Program-made: the position numbers and the translations under genes | Notes under the pieces: generated by a model | The model's input: the letters and a program-made list of their open reading frames with translations, nothing else | What the model was told of the DNA's origin: nothing | Database searches by the model: none | Assembly (NCBI GenBank): GCA_020024675.1 | Contig: JAHHTM010000107.1 | Coordinates: 1-5,454 of the forward strand | From: Muricomes sp. | Lineage (GTDB): Bacteria > Bacillota > Clostridia > Lachnospirales > Lachnospiraceae | Direction of reading: 5' to 3' | DNA: 5,454 nt | In this document: positions 1-5,454 of the stretch, in pieces | Layout of the letters: each line of letters opens with the position of its first letter | How positions within the stretch are numbered: the stretch's first letter is position 1

Positions 1-1133
1 ATTTAAAACACACCTTATTTTATCTATTAGGTATATCTTACGCTTTGATATCTTCAGCACAGTCTAATCCGGATAAACTACAATGTAAAGTGACAGGACG
101 CATGCTTCTGGATGGCGGTGTTTATCTCAAGAATGATAATAATTTTGGTAATGGAGTTGAATTCAGTGATCTTCGGATAGGTGCAAAAGTCGCATATCAA
201 AATTGGGATATGAAACTTGAAATAGGCTATACCGGCAATAAAGCGACAATAAAAGATGCTTTTGCAAAGTACACATACAAGAACCACTCTATACAAGTCG
301 GACAATTCTACGAACCGTTTAGTTTAGAAATGATGTGCAGCACTTTCGACATTCGCTTTAATCAATCTCCAGGAGCTGTTCTTGCATTAACAAACGGCAG
401 GCGAATGGGAATCACTTATAGTTGCCGAAACAAACGTTATTATATGTCAGGAGGGGCATTCATGGATAATGAAGTCAACAACCTAAAAAAAGCGTCACAT
501 GGATATGCTTTGGATGGCAGGGTAGTATATCGTCCGGTTTTAGATAGCAAGAAGCTTATTCATATAGGTTTTGCGGCCAATTACCGCACCCCTAACGAAT
601 CCTTAAATGAAGAAGATAAAAACATATTTATCTATAAATCTCCTGGTGTGAGTACGATTGATAACCGAAATATTGCAATGGCTACTATTGATCATGCAGC
701 GTATCAGATAAAATTTGGCACAGAATTACTGGTTTATTATCACCGTTTCTGCCTGCAAAGTGAATATATACGTACTCATGTGGAACGAGACAATGCTTTT
801 AAGAACTATGTGGCACAAGGAGCCTACCTTCAGTGCTCTTGGCTTTTATCCGGAGAAACTTATCTGTACGATGAATCTGTTGCATGTGCCGGTCGTCCGG
901 AAGGAAAAAGTCTGGAGGTTTGTTCACGATTTAACTATTTGACACTCAACGATGAGGATGCCTCCATTTGGGGAGGAGAACAAAAAGATATCTCCATCGG
1001 ACTCAACTATTATATTAATAAATATATAGGTATAAAATTAAACTATAGCTATCTGATGCCCGGAGCCAGTATAAAAGAGATCAGCCGCAAAAACTTTAGT
1101 GTTTTTCAAGGACGATTTCAATTCATTTTTTAA
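1..1133 (+). CDS. Porin O/P-like outer-membrane beta-barrel protein (5' partial)
   Basis: The reading frame is open from codon position 3 at the left edge, so the start codon lies outside the window. About 376 residues are visible. The first 19 visible residues (LKHTLFYLLG then ISYALISSA) form the hydrophobic core and cleavage site of a signal peptide, with likely cleavage at A19|Q20. The rest resembles the phosphate-selective porin O/P family: an early GRMLLDGGVYL strand, then a DLRIGAK...KLEIGY pattern of alternating strands, KDAFAKYTYKNHSIQVGQFYEPFSLE, and a final strand ending FQGRFQFIF with a terminal Phe, as expected for BAM-inserted barrels. It should form a channel in the outer membrane; family membership does not prove phosphate selectivity. 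No promoter is visible. A candidate terminator lies about 55 bp after the TAA stop. The family call is fairly sure, the substrate unknown. Confidence 0.82.
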   Translation, partial: LKHTLFYLLGISYALISSAQSNPDKLQCKVTGRMLLDGGVYLKNDNNFGNGVEFSDLRIGAKVAYQNWDMKLEIGYTGNKATIKDAFAKYTYKNHSIQVGQFYEPFSLEMMCSTFDIRFNQSPGAVLALTNGRRMGITYSCRNKRYYMSGGAFMDNEVNNLKKASHGYALDGRVVYRPVLDSKKLIHIGFAANYRTPNESLNEEDKNIFIYKSPGVSTIDNRNIAMATIDHAAYQIKFGTELLVYYHRFCLQSEYIRTHVERDNAFKNYVAQGAYLQCSWLLSGETYLYDESVACAGRPEGKSLEVCSRFNYLTLNDEDASIWGGEQKDISIGLNYYINKYIGIKLNYSYLMPGASIKEISRKNFSVFQGRFQFIF

Positions 1134-1152
1134 TTGGCTATTGCTTCCATCG

Positions 1153-1272
1153 TCTGATCATATTTCCTATTGTAATCCTATAGAGAGGCTGGATCACCAT
1201 TTGCGATTCTTTACCGATGATAAGTAAAGAAGCACGAACGGTGATCAGCTTTTTATTTAATAAATGATCAGA
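1153..1272. repeat. Nested inverted repeat filling a convergent intergenic gap
   Basis: A perfect 9-bp inverted repeat, TCTGATCAT (1153-1161) and ATGATCAGA (1264-1272), encloses the terminator-like hairpin at 1188-1249, whose own arms also carry GATCA/TGATC. Nearly all of the 157-bp space between the porin stop and the MFS stop therefore belongs to a three-layer palindrome. No coding frame was recognised here. It may be a bidirectional terminator region, a small palindromic intergenic repeat, or the scar of a small inverted-repeat element. No flanking target-site duplication was seen, so the mobile reading is unsupported. Confidence 0.5.
1188..1254 (+). terminator. Candidate intrinsic terminator of the porin gene: long interrupted hairpin plus T-run
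   Basis: The outer arms GCTGGATCACC (1188-1198) and GGTGATCAGC (1240-1249) pair apart from one bulged G. An inner perfect 8-bp stem joins TTCTTTAC (1207-1214) and GTAAAGAA (1224-1231) around a 9-nt loop. The segments between the two stems pair partly. A run of five T (1250-1254) follows directly, which fits termination on the plus strand, 54 nt after the porin stop. The stem is longer and more interrupted than a simple terminator, so another role is possible. On the minus strand no T-run follows, so it is a poor terminator for the convergent MFS gene. Confidence 0.55.
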
Positions 1273-1290
1273 GGATAACCAATCCCATAT

Positions 1291-2502
1291 CTATTTACTT
1301 TGCTTTTCCAGATCTCTGACAGCCGGAATGCACATCATCAAAATTGAGGTAAATACAATTGCTATCCCACAACAGATAAAAATATTGGCTATTCCTAAAC
1401 TATCAGCAATAAATCCGGTAATGAACAACCCAATGATAGAAGGCAATAAGCTCACGCTGTCAAAAAGAGAAAACACACGTCCTAAATATGCCGGTTTAAA
1501 CTGAGTTTGCAGTAATGAAGTAAAAGGCCCGGAAAAAAATGGGACAACTATACCTTGTGCCACTGTTAATGCTGCAAAAAGTACAAAACCATCAGCCGGA
1601 AGTATTCCACAAAATGCCAATGCCGCACCAAGCAAAAAATAGGAAATAGCAATCAGCAAGGTTTTACGTATCTTTGGATTCCATACACCCAATAAGGCAC
1701 CACCGGCCAACATGCCAGCACCGAAAAGAGTTTCTATCAAACTTACTTGATATGCTGTTCCCGAGAAATTTTTCAAAGTCATCAACGGCATCAATGCCAC
1801 CATTGGCATAACAAAAAATGTAACCAGAACTTCAGTTACCATTACCCAACTGACTCCTTTATTACGCATAATTACATTAAATCCATCTCGCATATCATAA
1901 AGTACATTTCTAGCTGAGGTATTTTCTTGTTTAGGATTGGGAATATACACAAAAAGTAAAGCTGTACAAGCTATTATAGCTCCCAATACATCTAGAAGCA
2001 TGACAAGACTCATGTCAAACGCAAGAAGCAATATGGCTCCAAGAGCCGGACCACCAATGTTACAAATCGACTGGATAGCTTGATTGATACCCGCAATGCG
2101 CATAAGCTCTTTTTCCGGTGCCAACAATGGTACAGAGGATTTCATGGCAGGCGTATGAAATGCACCGCCAACCGAACGCAACATAAGTAAAAGATATATA
2201 TGCCATAATTCGATTATATCCAAATAGAACAGTAAAGCGATCACTCCGGAACAGAGAGCGACAAAGCTGTCAGCACCAATCATAGTCCATTTGCGATTCC
2301 AACGATCGACAAAGACGCCGGCAAAAGGGCCTAATAAAGCTTGTGGTAATAAAGCAGCGATAGTTGCAAATGACAATACCTCCGCAGATCCCGTTTTAAG
2401 ACTAATCCACAAAACAATAGAAAACTGGGCAATAGAACTACTTAGTATAGAGAATAGTTGCCCTGTCCATATAATGATAAACTTTTTCTTCCAATTATTC
2501 AT
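1291..2502 (-). CDS. MFS drug exporter, Mef(A)/macrolide-efflux-like (DHA3 type)
   Basis: A 403-residue integral inner-membrane protein with about 12 hydrophobic helices in two halves, the usual length for the family. From memory it parallels streptococcal Mef(A) along its length: NNWKKKF at the N-terminus, KTGSAEVLS (37-44), the MFS motif A GPFAGVFVDRWNRK (58-71) after helix 2, RSVGGAFHTPA (109-119) followed by VPLLAPE, GMLAGGALLG (263-272), and YLGRVFSL (339-346). Such proteins are proton antiporters that expel drugs, and Mef pumps export 14- and 15-membered macrolides. The substrate here is not shown, and many chromosomal Bacteroides homologues have no known substrate. The ATG at 2502 is chosen because MNNWKKKF aligns with the Mef N-terminus; no Shine-Dalgarno is present. 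The gene converges on the porin and follows the tRNA-Lys terminator. A structured leader of about 180 nt precedes it. Confidence 0.87.
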   Translation of the reverse strand: MNNWKKKFIIIWTGQLFSILSSSIAQFSIVLWISLKTGSAEVLSFATIAALLPQALLGPFAGVFVDRWNRKWTMIGADSFVALCSGVIALLFYLDIIELWHIYLLLMLRSVGGAFHTPAMKSSVPLLAPEKELMRIAGINQAIQSICNIGGPALGAILLLAFDMSLVMLLDVLGAIIACTALLFVYIPNPKQENTSARNVLYDMRDGFNVIMRNKGVSWVMVTEVLVTFFVMPMVALMPLMTLKNFSGTAYQVSLIETLFGAGMLAGGALLGVWNPKIRKTLLIAISYFLLGAALAFCGILPADGFVLFAALTVAQGIVVPFFSGPFTSLLQTQFKPAYLGRVFSLFDSVSLLPSIIGLFITGFIADSLGIANIFICCGIAIVFTSILMMCIPAVRDLEKQSK

Positions 2503-2605
2503 AATAAGTTTGATAAAGAATGAAATTATTTCCCTGTTGCATCTATACAGAAGAAGAAAGAATAGGATACCTCCCTGAAAAACCTAAGGTATATCTAAAA
2601 TAGGA

Positions 2606-2630
2606 TGGAACTGTAACTAAGCCAGCTCCA
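2606..2630 (-). promoter_or_regulatory. Hairpin in the exporter leader, overlapping the leader-peptide stop
   Basis: On the minus strand TGGAGCTG pairs with CAGTTCCA over 8 bp, with one G-U wobble and a 9-nt loop that contains the TAG stop of the 17-codon frame. A ribosome paused near the end of that frame would block it. A moderately T-rich stretch (TATTTTAG) follows five nt later, too weak to call a terminator. A second, weaker stem (ATACCT with AGGTAT, 2566-2592) lies between this hairpin and the exporter start. An attenuator role is inference. Confidence 0.35.
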
Positions 2631-2670
2631 AATGATTGACGAGTATGTTAAACTGATAAGTTGTTTTCAT
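2617..2670 (-). CDS. Possible 17-residue leader peptide upstream of the MFS exporter
   Basis: An ATG at 2670 opens a 17-codon frame, MKTTYQFNILVNHLELA, ending in TAG at 2617-2619. It starts about 20 nt after a canonical -7 element (TATCTTTG, 2691-2698), so it would be the first open frame on the exporter transcript, behind a short A/T-rich 5' end typical of translated Bacteroides genes. Its last codons and stop lie in an 8-bp hairpin (2606-2630). Macrolide-resistance genes, including mef-type pumps, are known to use leader peptides with ribosome stalling, which makes the arrangement suggestive. No known stalling motif is recognised. Chance is a real alternative, because short ATG frames are common, as is a remnant of a lost gene. 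Confidence 0.3.
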   Translation of the reverse strand: MKTTYQFNILVNHLELA

Positions 2671-2690
2671 CAAATTAATTTTTGCGGTGG

Positions 2691-2724
2691 CAAAGATAAA
2701 ACAATATTTCAAAATGCCACCAAA
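2691..2724 (-). promoter_or_regulatory. Bacteroidetes-type promoter for the MFS exporter leader
   Basis: Reading the minus strand, a -33-like TTTG (2721-2724) is followed after 22 bp by TATCTTTG (2691-2698), a full match to the -7 consensus TAnnTTTG. The spacer is slightly longer than the usual 19-21 bp. Transcription should begin near 2684, giving a leader of about 180 nt before the exporter ATG. The -33 element sits inside the T-tract of the tRNA-Lys terminator. Confidence 0.6.
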
Positions 2725-2756
2725 AACAAAAAGGAGATTATTTATAATCTCCTTTT
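2721..2756 (-). terminator. Intrinsic terminator of tRNA-Lys
   Basis: A perfect 12-bp stem joins 2745-2756 with 2729-2740 around a 4-nt loop. On the minus strand the T-rich tract TTTGTTTTTG (2721-2730) overlaps and follows the stem base. It begins two nt after the tRNA discriminator base, so the transcript carries very little extra 3' sequence before the stem. The GGAGA/TCTCC core gives it stability. Confidence 0.85.
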
Positions 2757-2757
2757 G

Positions 2758-2830
2758 TACACCCTCAGGGACTCGAACCCTGGACCCATTGATTAAGAGT
2801 CAATTGCTCTACCAGCTGAGCTAAGAGTGC
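2758..2830 (-). tRNA. tRNA-Lys, anticodon CTT
   Basis: The 73-nt gene folds as a full cloverleaf. The acceptor is GCACTCT with AGGGTGT, including G-U pairs at 1-72 and 5-68. The D stem is GCTC/GAGC, with AGCTGGTA in the loop. The anticodon stem ATTGA/TCAAT holds the loop CTCTTAA, giving anticodon CTT for lysine AAG codons. The variable loop is GGGTC, the T stem CAGGG/CCCTG with loop TTCGAGT, and the discriminator is A. CCA is not encoded (CAAAA follows), as in many Bacteroidetes tRNAs. It has its own promoter and terminator and stands alone between two protein genes. No duplicated 3' end or integrase was seen, so nothing suggests use as an attachment site here. Confidence 0.97.
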
Positions 2831-2850
2831 TTGTTTCTCGTTTGCGGTTG

Positions 2851-2882
2851 CAAAAGTATGGCTTTTATTTTATACTACCAAA
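2851..2882 (-). promoter_or_regulatory. Promoter of tRNA-Lys
   Basis: On the minus strand a -33 TTTG (2879-2882) and a -7 TACTTTTG (2851-2858) are separated by 20 bp, an excellent match to the Bacteroidetes TTTG-N(19-21)-TAnnTTTG promoter. Initiation near 2845 would leave a 5' leader of roughly 15 nt before the mature tRNA. Confidence 0.75.
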
Positions 2883-2917
2883 TAAACAGACCTGTTTTTT
2901 ACTTTTTTTTCTCACAT

Positions 2918-3721
2918 TTATTCAAACTCATAGAGCTCCGAAGGCGTATTTCTCTTTAAAGCAAGTAGTTGCACATCTTTCCCGACAATAATACCTTTAC
3001 TCTTCAATTTCCACTCAACTGTCTTATATGCTAACTCCGGATGATTATTATCTTTACTCAGATGGCAAAGCCAAATATAACGAAGATGCTCCATTATGTT
3101 TTCCGCAAGAAAGTTGGCGGTATCTATATTACTCATATGACCTGTTTTACTTGAGATACGCTCTTTCAGATATGTCGGATAAGGTCCCATACGAAGCATT
3201 TCTTCATCATAATTAGCCTCAATGATCAGATAGTGGGCTTTACAAATATATCGGGCAGCGGTTGGAGTAATCTCTCCCAAGTCGGTAAGGAATGAAAAAA
3301 CCTTTCCGTCAATTTCTATACAATAACCTACATTATCTGTTCCATCATGCGGAACTTCAAAAGACTCGATACGAAAATCTTCCAATTGCATCGGTTCTTC
3401 TTTTTCCAAATAGCGTACAGAACCATGCAACTTTTCTGTCATACAATAGCTTTTATTGATTCCTGCATGTACACGTGCCGTAGTATATACCGGAATATTC
3501 AATTTCTCACCTAAATGTCCTACAGCTTTAATATGATCGGCATGATCGTGAGTAATAAATACTGCACGTATTGAGTCCATAGTCACATTTATGTCCTTCA
3601 GTGATTTTTTAATGGTACGAATTCCAATACCCGCATCAATGAGTATGCCGTATTTTTCGGTACCTAGATAATAGCAGTTTCCACTACTGCCACTGGCCAG
3701 GCTTATAAATCTAATCTTCAT
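2918..3721 (-). CDS. MBL-fold metallo-hydrolase, YycJ/WalJ-like
   Basis: A 267-residue soluble protein of the metallo-beta-lactamase fold. It opens with MKIRFISLASGSSGNCYYL, typical of the YycJ group. Metal ligands are visible in order: H58-x-H60-x-D62-H63 (THDHADH), H125 (VPHDG), D147 (LTDLG) and a late histidine, probably H220 in WLCHLSKDNNHPE; H195 in GHMSN is another conserved-looking histidine. The HLSxxNNxPE block is characteristic of the family. WalJ/YycJ proteins are linked to DNA metabolism, probably as 5'-3' exonucleases, and in Firmicutes sit beside walRK, a context absent here. The start at 3721 is preferred: the frame runs up to a TTG at 3754, but that would add 11 residues and lies inside a repeat. 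A promoter lies in the 78-bp gap behind the POT gene. No terminator was seen after the stop, so read-through into tRNA-Lys is possible. Confidence 0.88.
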   Translation of the reverse strand: MKIRFISLASGSSGNCYYLGTEKYGILIDAGIGIRTIKKSLKDINVTMDSIRAVFITHDHADHIKAVGHLGEKLNIPVYTTARVHAGINKSYCMTEKLHGSVRYLEKEEPMQLEDFRIESFEVPHDGTDNVGYCIEIDGKVFSFLTDLGEITPTAARYICKAHYLIIEANYDEEMLRMGPYPTYLKERISSKTGHMSNIDTANFLAENIMEHLRYIWLCHLSKDNNHPELAYKTVEWKLKSKGIIVGKDVQLLALKRNTPSELYEFE

Positions 3722-3739
3722 TATTCTCTTCTTTTTAAT

Positions 3740-3777
3740 GCAAATTGCCGGCAACTTTTATGGCAAATTGTCGGCAA
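3740..3777 (-). repeat. Tandem 15-bp direct repeat at the YycJ-like promoter, possible operator
   Basis: TTGCCGACAATTTGC (3763-3777) and TTGCCGGCAATTTGC (3740-3754) on the minus strand differ at one base and start exactly 23 bp apart, near two helical turns. The second copy contains the perfect 10-bp palindrome TTGCCGGCAA. The first overlaps the -7 element and probable start point; the second lies in the 5' UTR, about 20 bp before the ATG. The placement fits a repressor site or an mRNA structure (TTGCCG of copy one can pair with CGGCAA of copy two). The role is inference. Confidence 0.45.
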
Positions 3778-3782
3778 ATATA
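3775..3782 (-). promoter_or_regulatory. -7 element for the YycJ-like gene
   Basis: TATATTTG on the minus strand matches the Bacteroidetes -7 consensus TAnnTTTG and lies 53 bp before the preferred ATG. No good -33 TTTG was found at the expected distance, which would fall at the 3' end of the POT gene. Its downstream end overlaps the upstream copy of a 15-bp direct repeat. Confidence 0.5.
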
Positions 3783-3799
3783 CATAAAAAAGGAAACAA

Positions 3800-5188
3800 T
3801 CAGACGTTAGTTTTCTTCTTTTTATCGATGAAATCAGTGATTTTTGCAAAAATAAGCAAAGCAATTGCTGCAACCAAACCGATTGCCGCAAAGTAATACC
3901 AGATGTAATGTGCATTCACACTGGCAACTTCCCAGGCCTCTCTGGATTCAAACAAAGTTGGATCCGGACAATACTTGGTCAGCAGAACGCCGGCAAGACC
4001 AAATCCGAAAATGGAAGATAAAAAAGAATGAAGATGACTAAACCCTAAATCCATACCTTCCTCACCTTTAGGAGCCTGGAGAGAAAAATATTCCAGATAA
4101 CGGGGAGATATAAAACATTCTGCCAAACCTTGAACTACAATACCGGCAATCATCATCAATGTAATGTTGCTCATTCCAGAAACAACTTCATTATCCAAAA
4201 GATTGCCGCATGCCATCAATAGAGCAGAGACCGGAATCAGAAACATACCAATATTCATTGAGGTAATGGCACTTCGTTTTGCCATCCAACGAGTTACAAA
4301 ACTAACGCAACATACTACAACAAAAGGATTTACATTAGCAATCCAGCCCGGTTTGGCTGTTTCACCTGCCATACGAATTACATACTTTGGCATCGTAGCA
4401 TAAAGTTGGTGCTGCACCATCCAAAATCCCGTGATAATAAGTATTAGAATCAATAAACGCCAATTGGTGACAATACGCAAGAAACCTTGTCCGATCTCAC
4501 GCATACTTTTTCCTTCTCCTACGGTGTGAGTTGATTTATACAAAAAGAAAACAGCCAACAAAGCAATGAGAGTCATAAATCCGGAGAAATAGTTTATGTA
4601 AATATATGCCTGATCACCAATCATATTTCGGAGAGGATCGATAACTGTTTTTCCGGTAAAAGCACCGATGTTAACCATCATGTAAAAAATAGAATATCCA
4701 CGTGCACGGGTAGCCTCGGTTGTTTCCTTGGCAACAGAAGCCGAAATAACAGACTTAATAAATGAGCCGCCTATCATGATTATAAATAAAACCGGCACTA
4801 TCAACCAACGGAAAACGCTATCTGTCAATCCACTAAAATGGGTACTTGCCCCATAGCTTACCAACCCGGTACTTTCAAGCAATGTAGGCAATACTCCTAA
4901 ACCAAAGTATCCGGCAGTTAATAACGAAAAGGCAACAAGCATTGATTTACGAAAACCAATCTTATCGGCATATGCTCCGGTAAAAATAGGAAGCAAGTAT
5001 AATCCACCGGAAAAAAGACCGGAAATCATACTTGCTTCGAAATCATTAAAACCTAAAATAGTAGATAAGTAAATAGTGAGAACGATAAACACAGCATAGT
5101 AAGCCATGCGTTCAAACAGTTCGACTGTGTTGCTGACATAAAAGGCTCTTGTGAACCCTTTGGCAGCAGGCTGAGGGGAATTGTTCAT
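3800..5188 (-). CDS. POT/PTR-family proton-coupled oligopeptide-type transporter
   Basis: A 462-residue inner-membrane MFS protein with about 12 helices. The POT signature ExxER is present in helix 1 (E23, E26, R27), followed by MAYYA where most members have FxYYG. Motif A reads GAYADKIGFRK (71-81). The helix-4 block GGSFIKSVIS (140-149) keeps the conserved lysine (K145), FYMMVNIGAF (168-177) matches the PTR2 signature, and GLAECFISP (354-362) keeps the helix-10 glutamate (E357) with Ser-Pro. Residues tied to proton coupling and peptide-terminus binding are therefore retained. The family imports di- and tripeptides with protons; the substrate here is not proven. The hydrophilic stretch between helices 6 and 7 is only about 25-30 residues, leaving no room for the two extra helices of many bacterial POTs. 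The ATG at 5188 follows an A-rich leader and a -7 element. The lysine-rich C-terminal tail is cytoplasmic. Confidence 0.88.
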   Translation of the reverse strand: MNNSPQPAAKGFTRAFYVSNTVELFERMAYYAVFIVLTIYLSTILGFNDFEASMISGLFSGGLYLLPIFTGAYADKIGFRKSMLVAFSLLTAGYFGLGVLPTLLESTGLVSYGASTHFSGLTDSVFRWLIVPVLFIIMIGGSFIKSVISASVAKETTEATRARGYSIFYMMVNIGAFTGKTVIDPLRNMIGDQAYIYINYFSGFMTLIALLAVFFLYKSTHTVGEGKSMREIGQGFLRIVTNWRLLILILIITGFWMVQHQLYATMPKYVIRMAGETAKPGWIANVNPFVVVCCVSFVTRWMAKRSAITSMNIGMFLIPVSALLMACGNLLDNEVVSGMSNITLMMIAGIVVQGLAECFISPRYLEYFSLQAPKGEEGMDLGFSHLHSFLSSIFGFGLAGVLLTKYCPDPTLFESREAWEVASVNAHYIWYYFAAIGLVAAIALLIFAKITDFIDKKKKTNV

Positions 5189-5223
5189 TTATGTTTTTCT
5201 TTTTTTAAATTGATAATAGGACG

Positions 5224-5231
5224 CAAAGATA
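5224..5231 (-). promoter_or_regulatory. -7 element of the POT transporter gene
   Basis: TATCTTTG on the minus strand is a full TAnnTTTG match, 35 bp before the ATG at 5188, giving a 5' UTR of about 30 nt rich in A/T. No clear -33 TTTG is seen 19-22 bp upstream, so the call rests on the -7 element and its position. Confidence 0.55.
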
Positions 5232-5261
5232 AGATTTTCTGCCAATGCGACACCCACACAT

Positions 5262-5287
5262 CTAAAATAAAAGCCGGAAAAAGGCTT
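5262..5287 (-). terminator. Weak intrinsic terminator after the partial minus-strand gene
   Basis: On the minus strand AAGCC (5283-5287) pairs with GGCTT (5271-5275) around a 7-nt loop, followed by TTATTTTAG. It lies about 50 nt after the stop of the gene at the right edge and upstream of the POT promoter. The stem is only 5 bp, so the call is tentative. Confidence 0.4.
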
Positions 5288-5337
5288 GCAAAGCGAATTC
5301 CCGACTCAGTTTATTGTAACAGATAAGATGACACTAA

Positions 5338-5454
5338 TTAAAAATGAAAAAAGTTTTTAGCATTAAAATAACTGATATCTTCAACCATCTGACAGACACG
5401 CTCCATTTCCGATAAAGGTATCTCACCGTTTTCCACATCACACCCCAATAAATT
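5338..5454 (-). CDS. C-terminal end of an unrecognised protein (5' partial)
   Basis: A minus-strand frame enters from the right edge and runs 38 codons to a TAA at 5338-5340. The visible tail includes GCDVENGEIPLSEMERVCQM, then VEDISYFNAKNFFHF. Its composition (charged, with plausible amphipathic helix spacing around SEMERVCQMVEDI) looks coding, and a terminator-like hairpin follows the stop, which supports a real gene end. No domain can be named from this fragment. It is tandem to the POT gene, with a 149-bp gap holding a terminator and a promoter, so it is probably a separate unit. Confidence 0.65.
   Translation of the reverse strand, partial: NLLGCDVENGEIPLSEMERVCQMVEDISYFNAKNFFHF

Noticed and set aside
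45..47. TTG as start codon of the porin
   Set aside because: The same frame continues upstream to the window edge and encodes the rest of a signal peptide, so the true start lies outside the window.
1188..1249. Integron attC-like site, suggested by the bulged G in a long imperfect hairpin
   Set aside because: No recognisable core-site consensus, integrase or cassette layout is present, and the following T-run points to a terminator.
1197..2299. A 13-bp match (CCATTTGCGATTC) between the intergenic palindrome (1197-1209) and the exporter gene (2287-2299)
   Set aside because: One shared 13-mer in a window of this size and composition is compatible with chance, and the flanks do not match.
2291..2578. 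Plus-strand open frame over the start of the exporter, and similar frames at 78-305, 715-942, 3028-3216, 3721-3915 and 4164-4403
   Set aside because: These overlap well-supported genes in other frames, have unnatural composition and resemble no family.
2758..2830. tRNA-Lys as an integration site for a mobile element
   Set aside because: No integrase, no duplicated tRNA 3' end and no shift to accessory genes is visible on either side.
2886..2910. Hairpin AAACAG-AC-CTGTTT followed by T-runs as a plus-strand terminator
   Set aside because: No plus-strand gene precedes it, the loop is only 2 nt, and on the minus strand it has no T-tract to end the YycJ-like gene.
3722..3754. An 11-residue N-terminal extension of the YycJ-like protein from a TTG
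   Set aside because: It falls inside the 15-bp direct repeat, and the family's conserved N-terminus begins at the ATG at 3721.

Overview
The window looks like ordinary chromosomal DNA from a Bacteroidales bacterium, probably Bacteroides or a close relative. The DNA is visibly AT-rich, and several genes are preceded by the Bacteroidetes -7 element TAnnTTTG. Start codons lack a clear Shine-Dalgarno sequence and sit behind A/T-rich leaders. The first gene encodes a porin O/P-type outer-membrane protein of a kind common in this group. No mobile element, CRISPR array or phage gene was seen.

Layout: (1) Positions 1-1133, plus strand: a porin O/P-like beta-barrel protein whose start lies left of the window. 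(2) 1134-1290: a gap between convergent genes that holds a large nested inverted repeat ending in a T-run, probably the porin terminator. (3) 1291-2502, minus strand: a 12-helix MFS exporter that closely resembles Mef(A)-type macrolide efflux pumps. (4) 2503-2757: a leader region for that exporter. It holds a good promoter, a possible 17-codon leader peptide, a hairpin over that peptide's stop codon, and then the terminator of the upstream tRNA. (5) 2758-2830, minus: tRNA-Lys(CTT) with its own promoter. (6) 2918-3721, minus: a metallo-beta-lactamase-fold hydrolase of the YycJ/WalJ type. (7) 3800-5188, minus: a POT/PTR-family proton-coupled transporter. (8) 5338-5454, minus: the C-terminal 38 residues of an unrecognised protein.

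Apart from the porin, all genes lie on the minus strand, but each appears to have its own promoter, so no strong operon is implied. Functionally this is a mix of envelope transport (porin, drug-type exporter, peptide-type importer), one housekeeping nuclease or hydrolase, and a tRNA gene. The best lead for something undescribed is regulatory: the 5' leader of the Mef-like exporter, which has the layout of a ribosome-sensing attenuator. Second are a tandem 15-bp repeat over the start region of the YycJ-like gene and the nested palindrome at 1153-1272. I saw no clear new multi-gene system. All calls come from reading the sequence; nothing was searched or computed.
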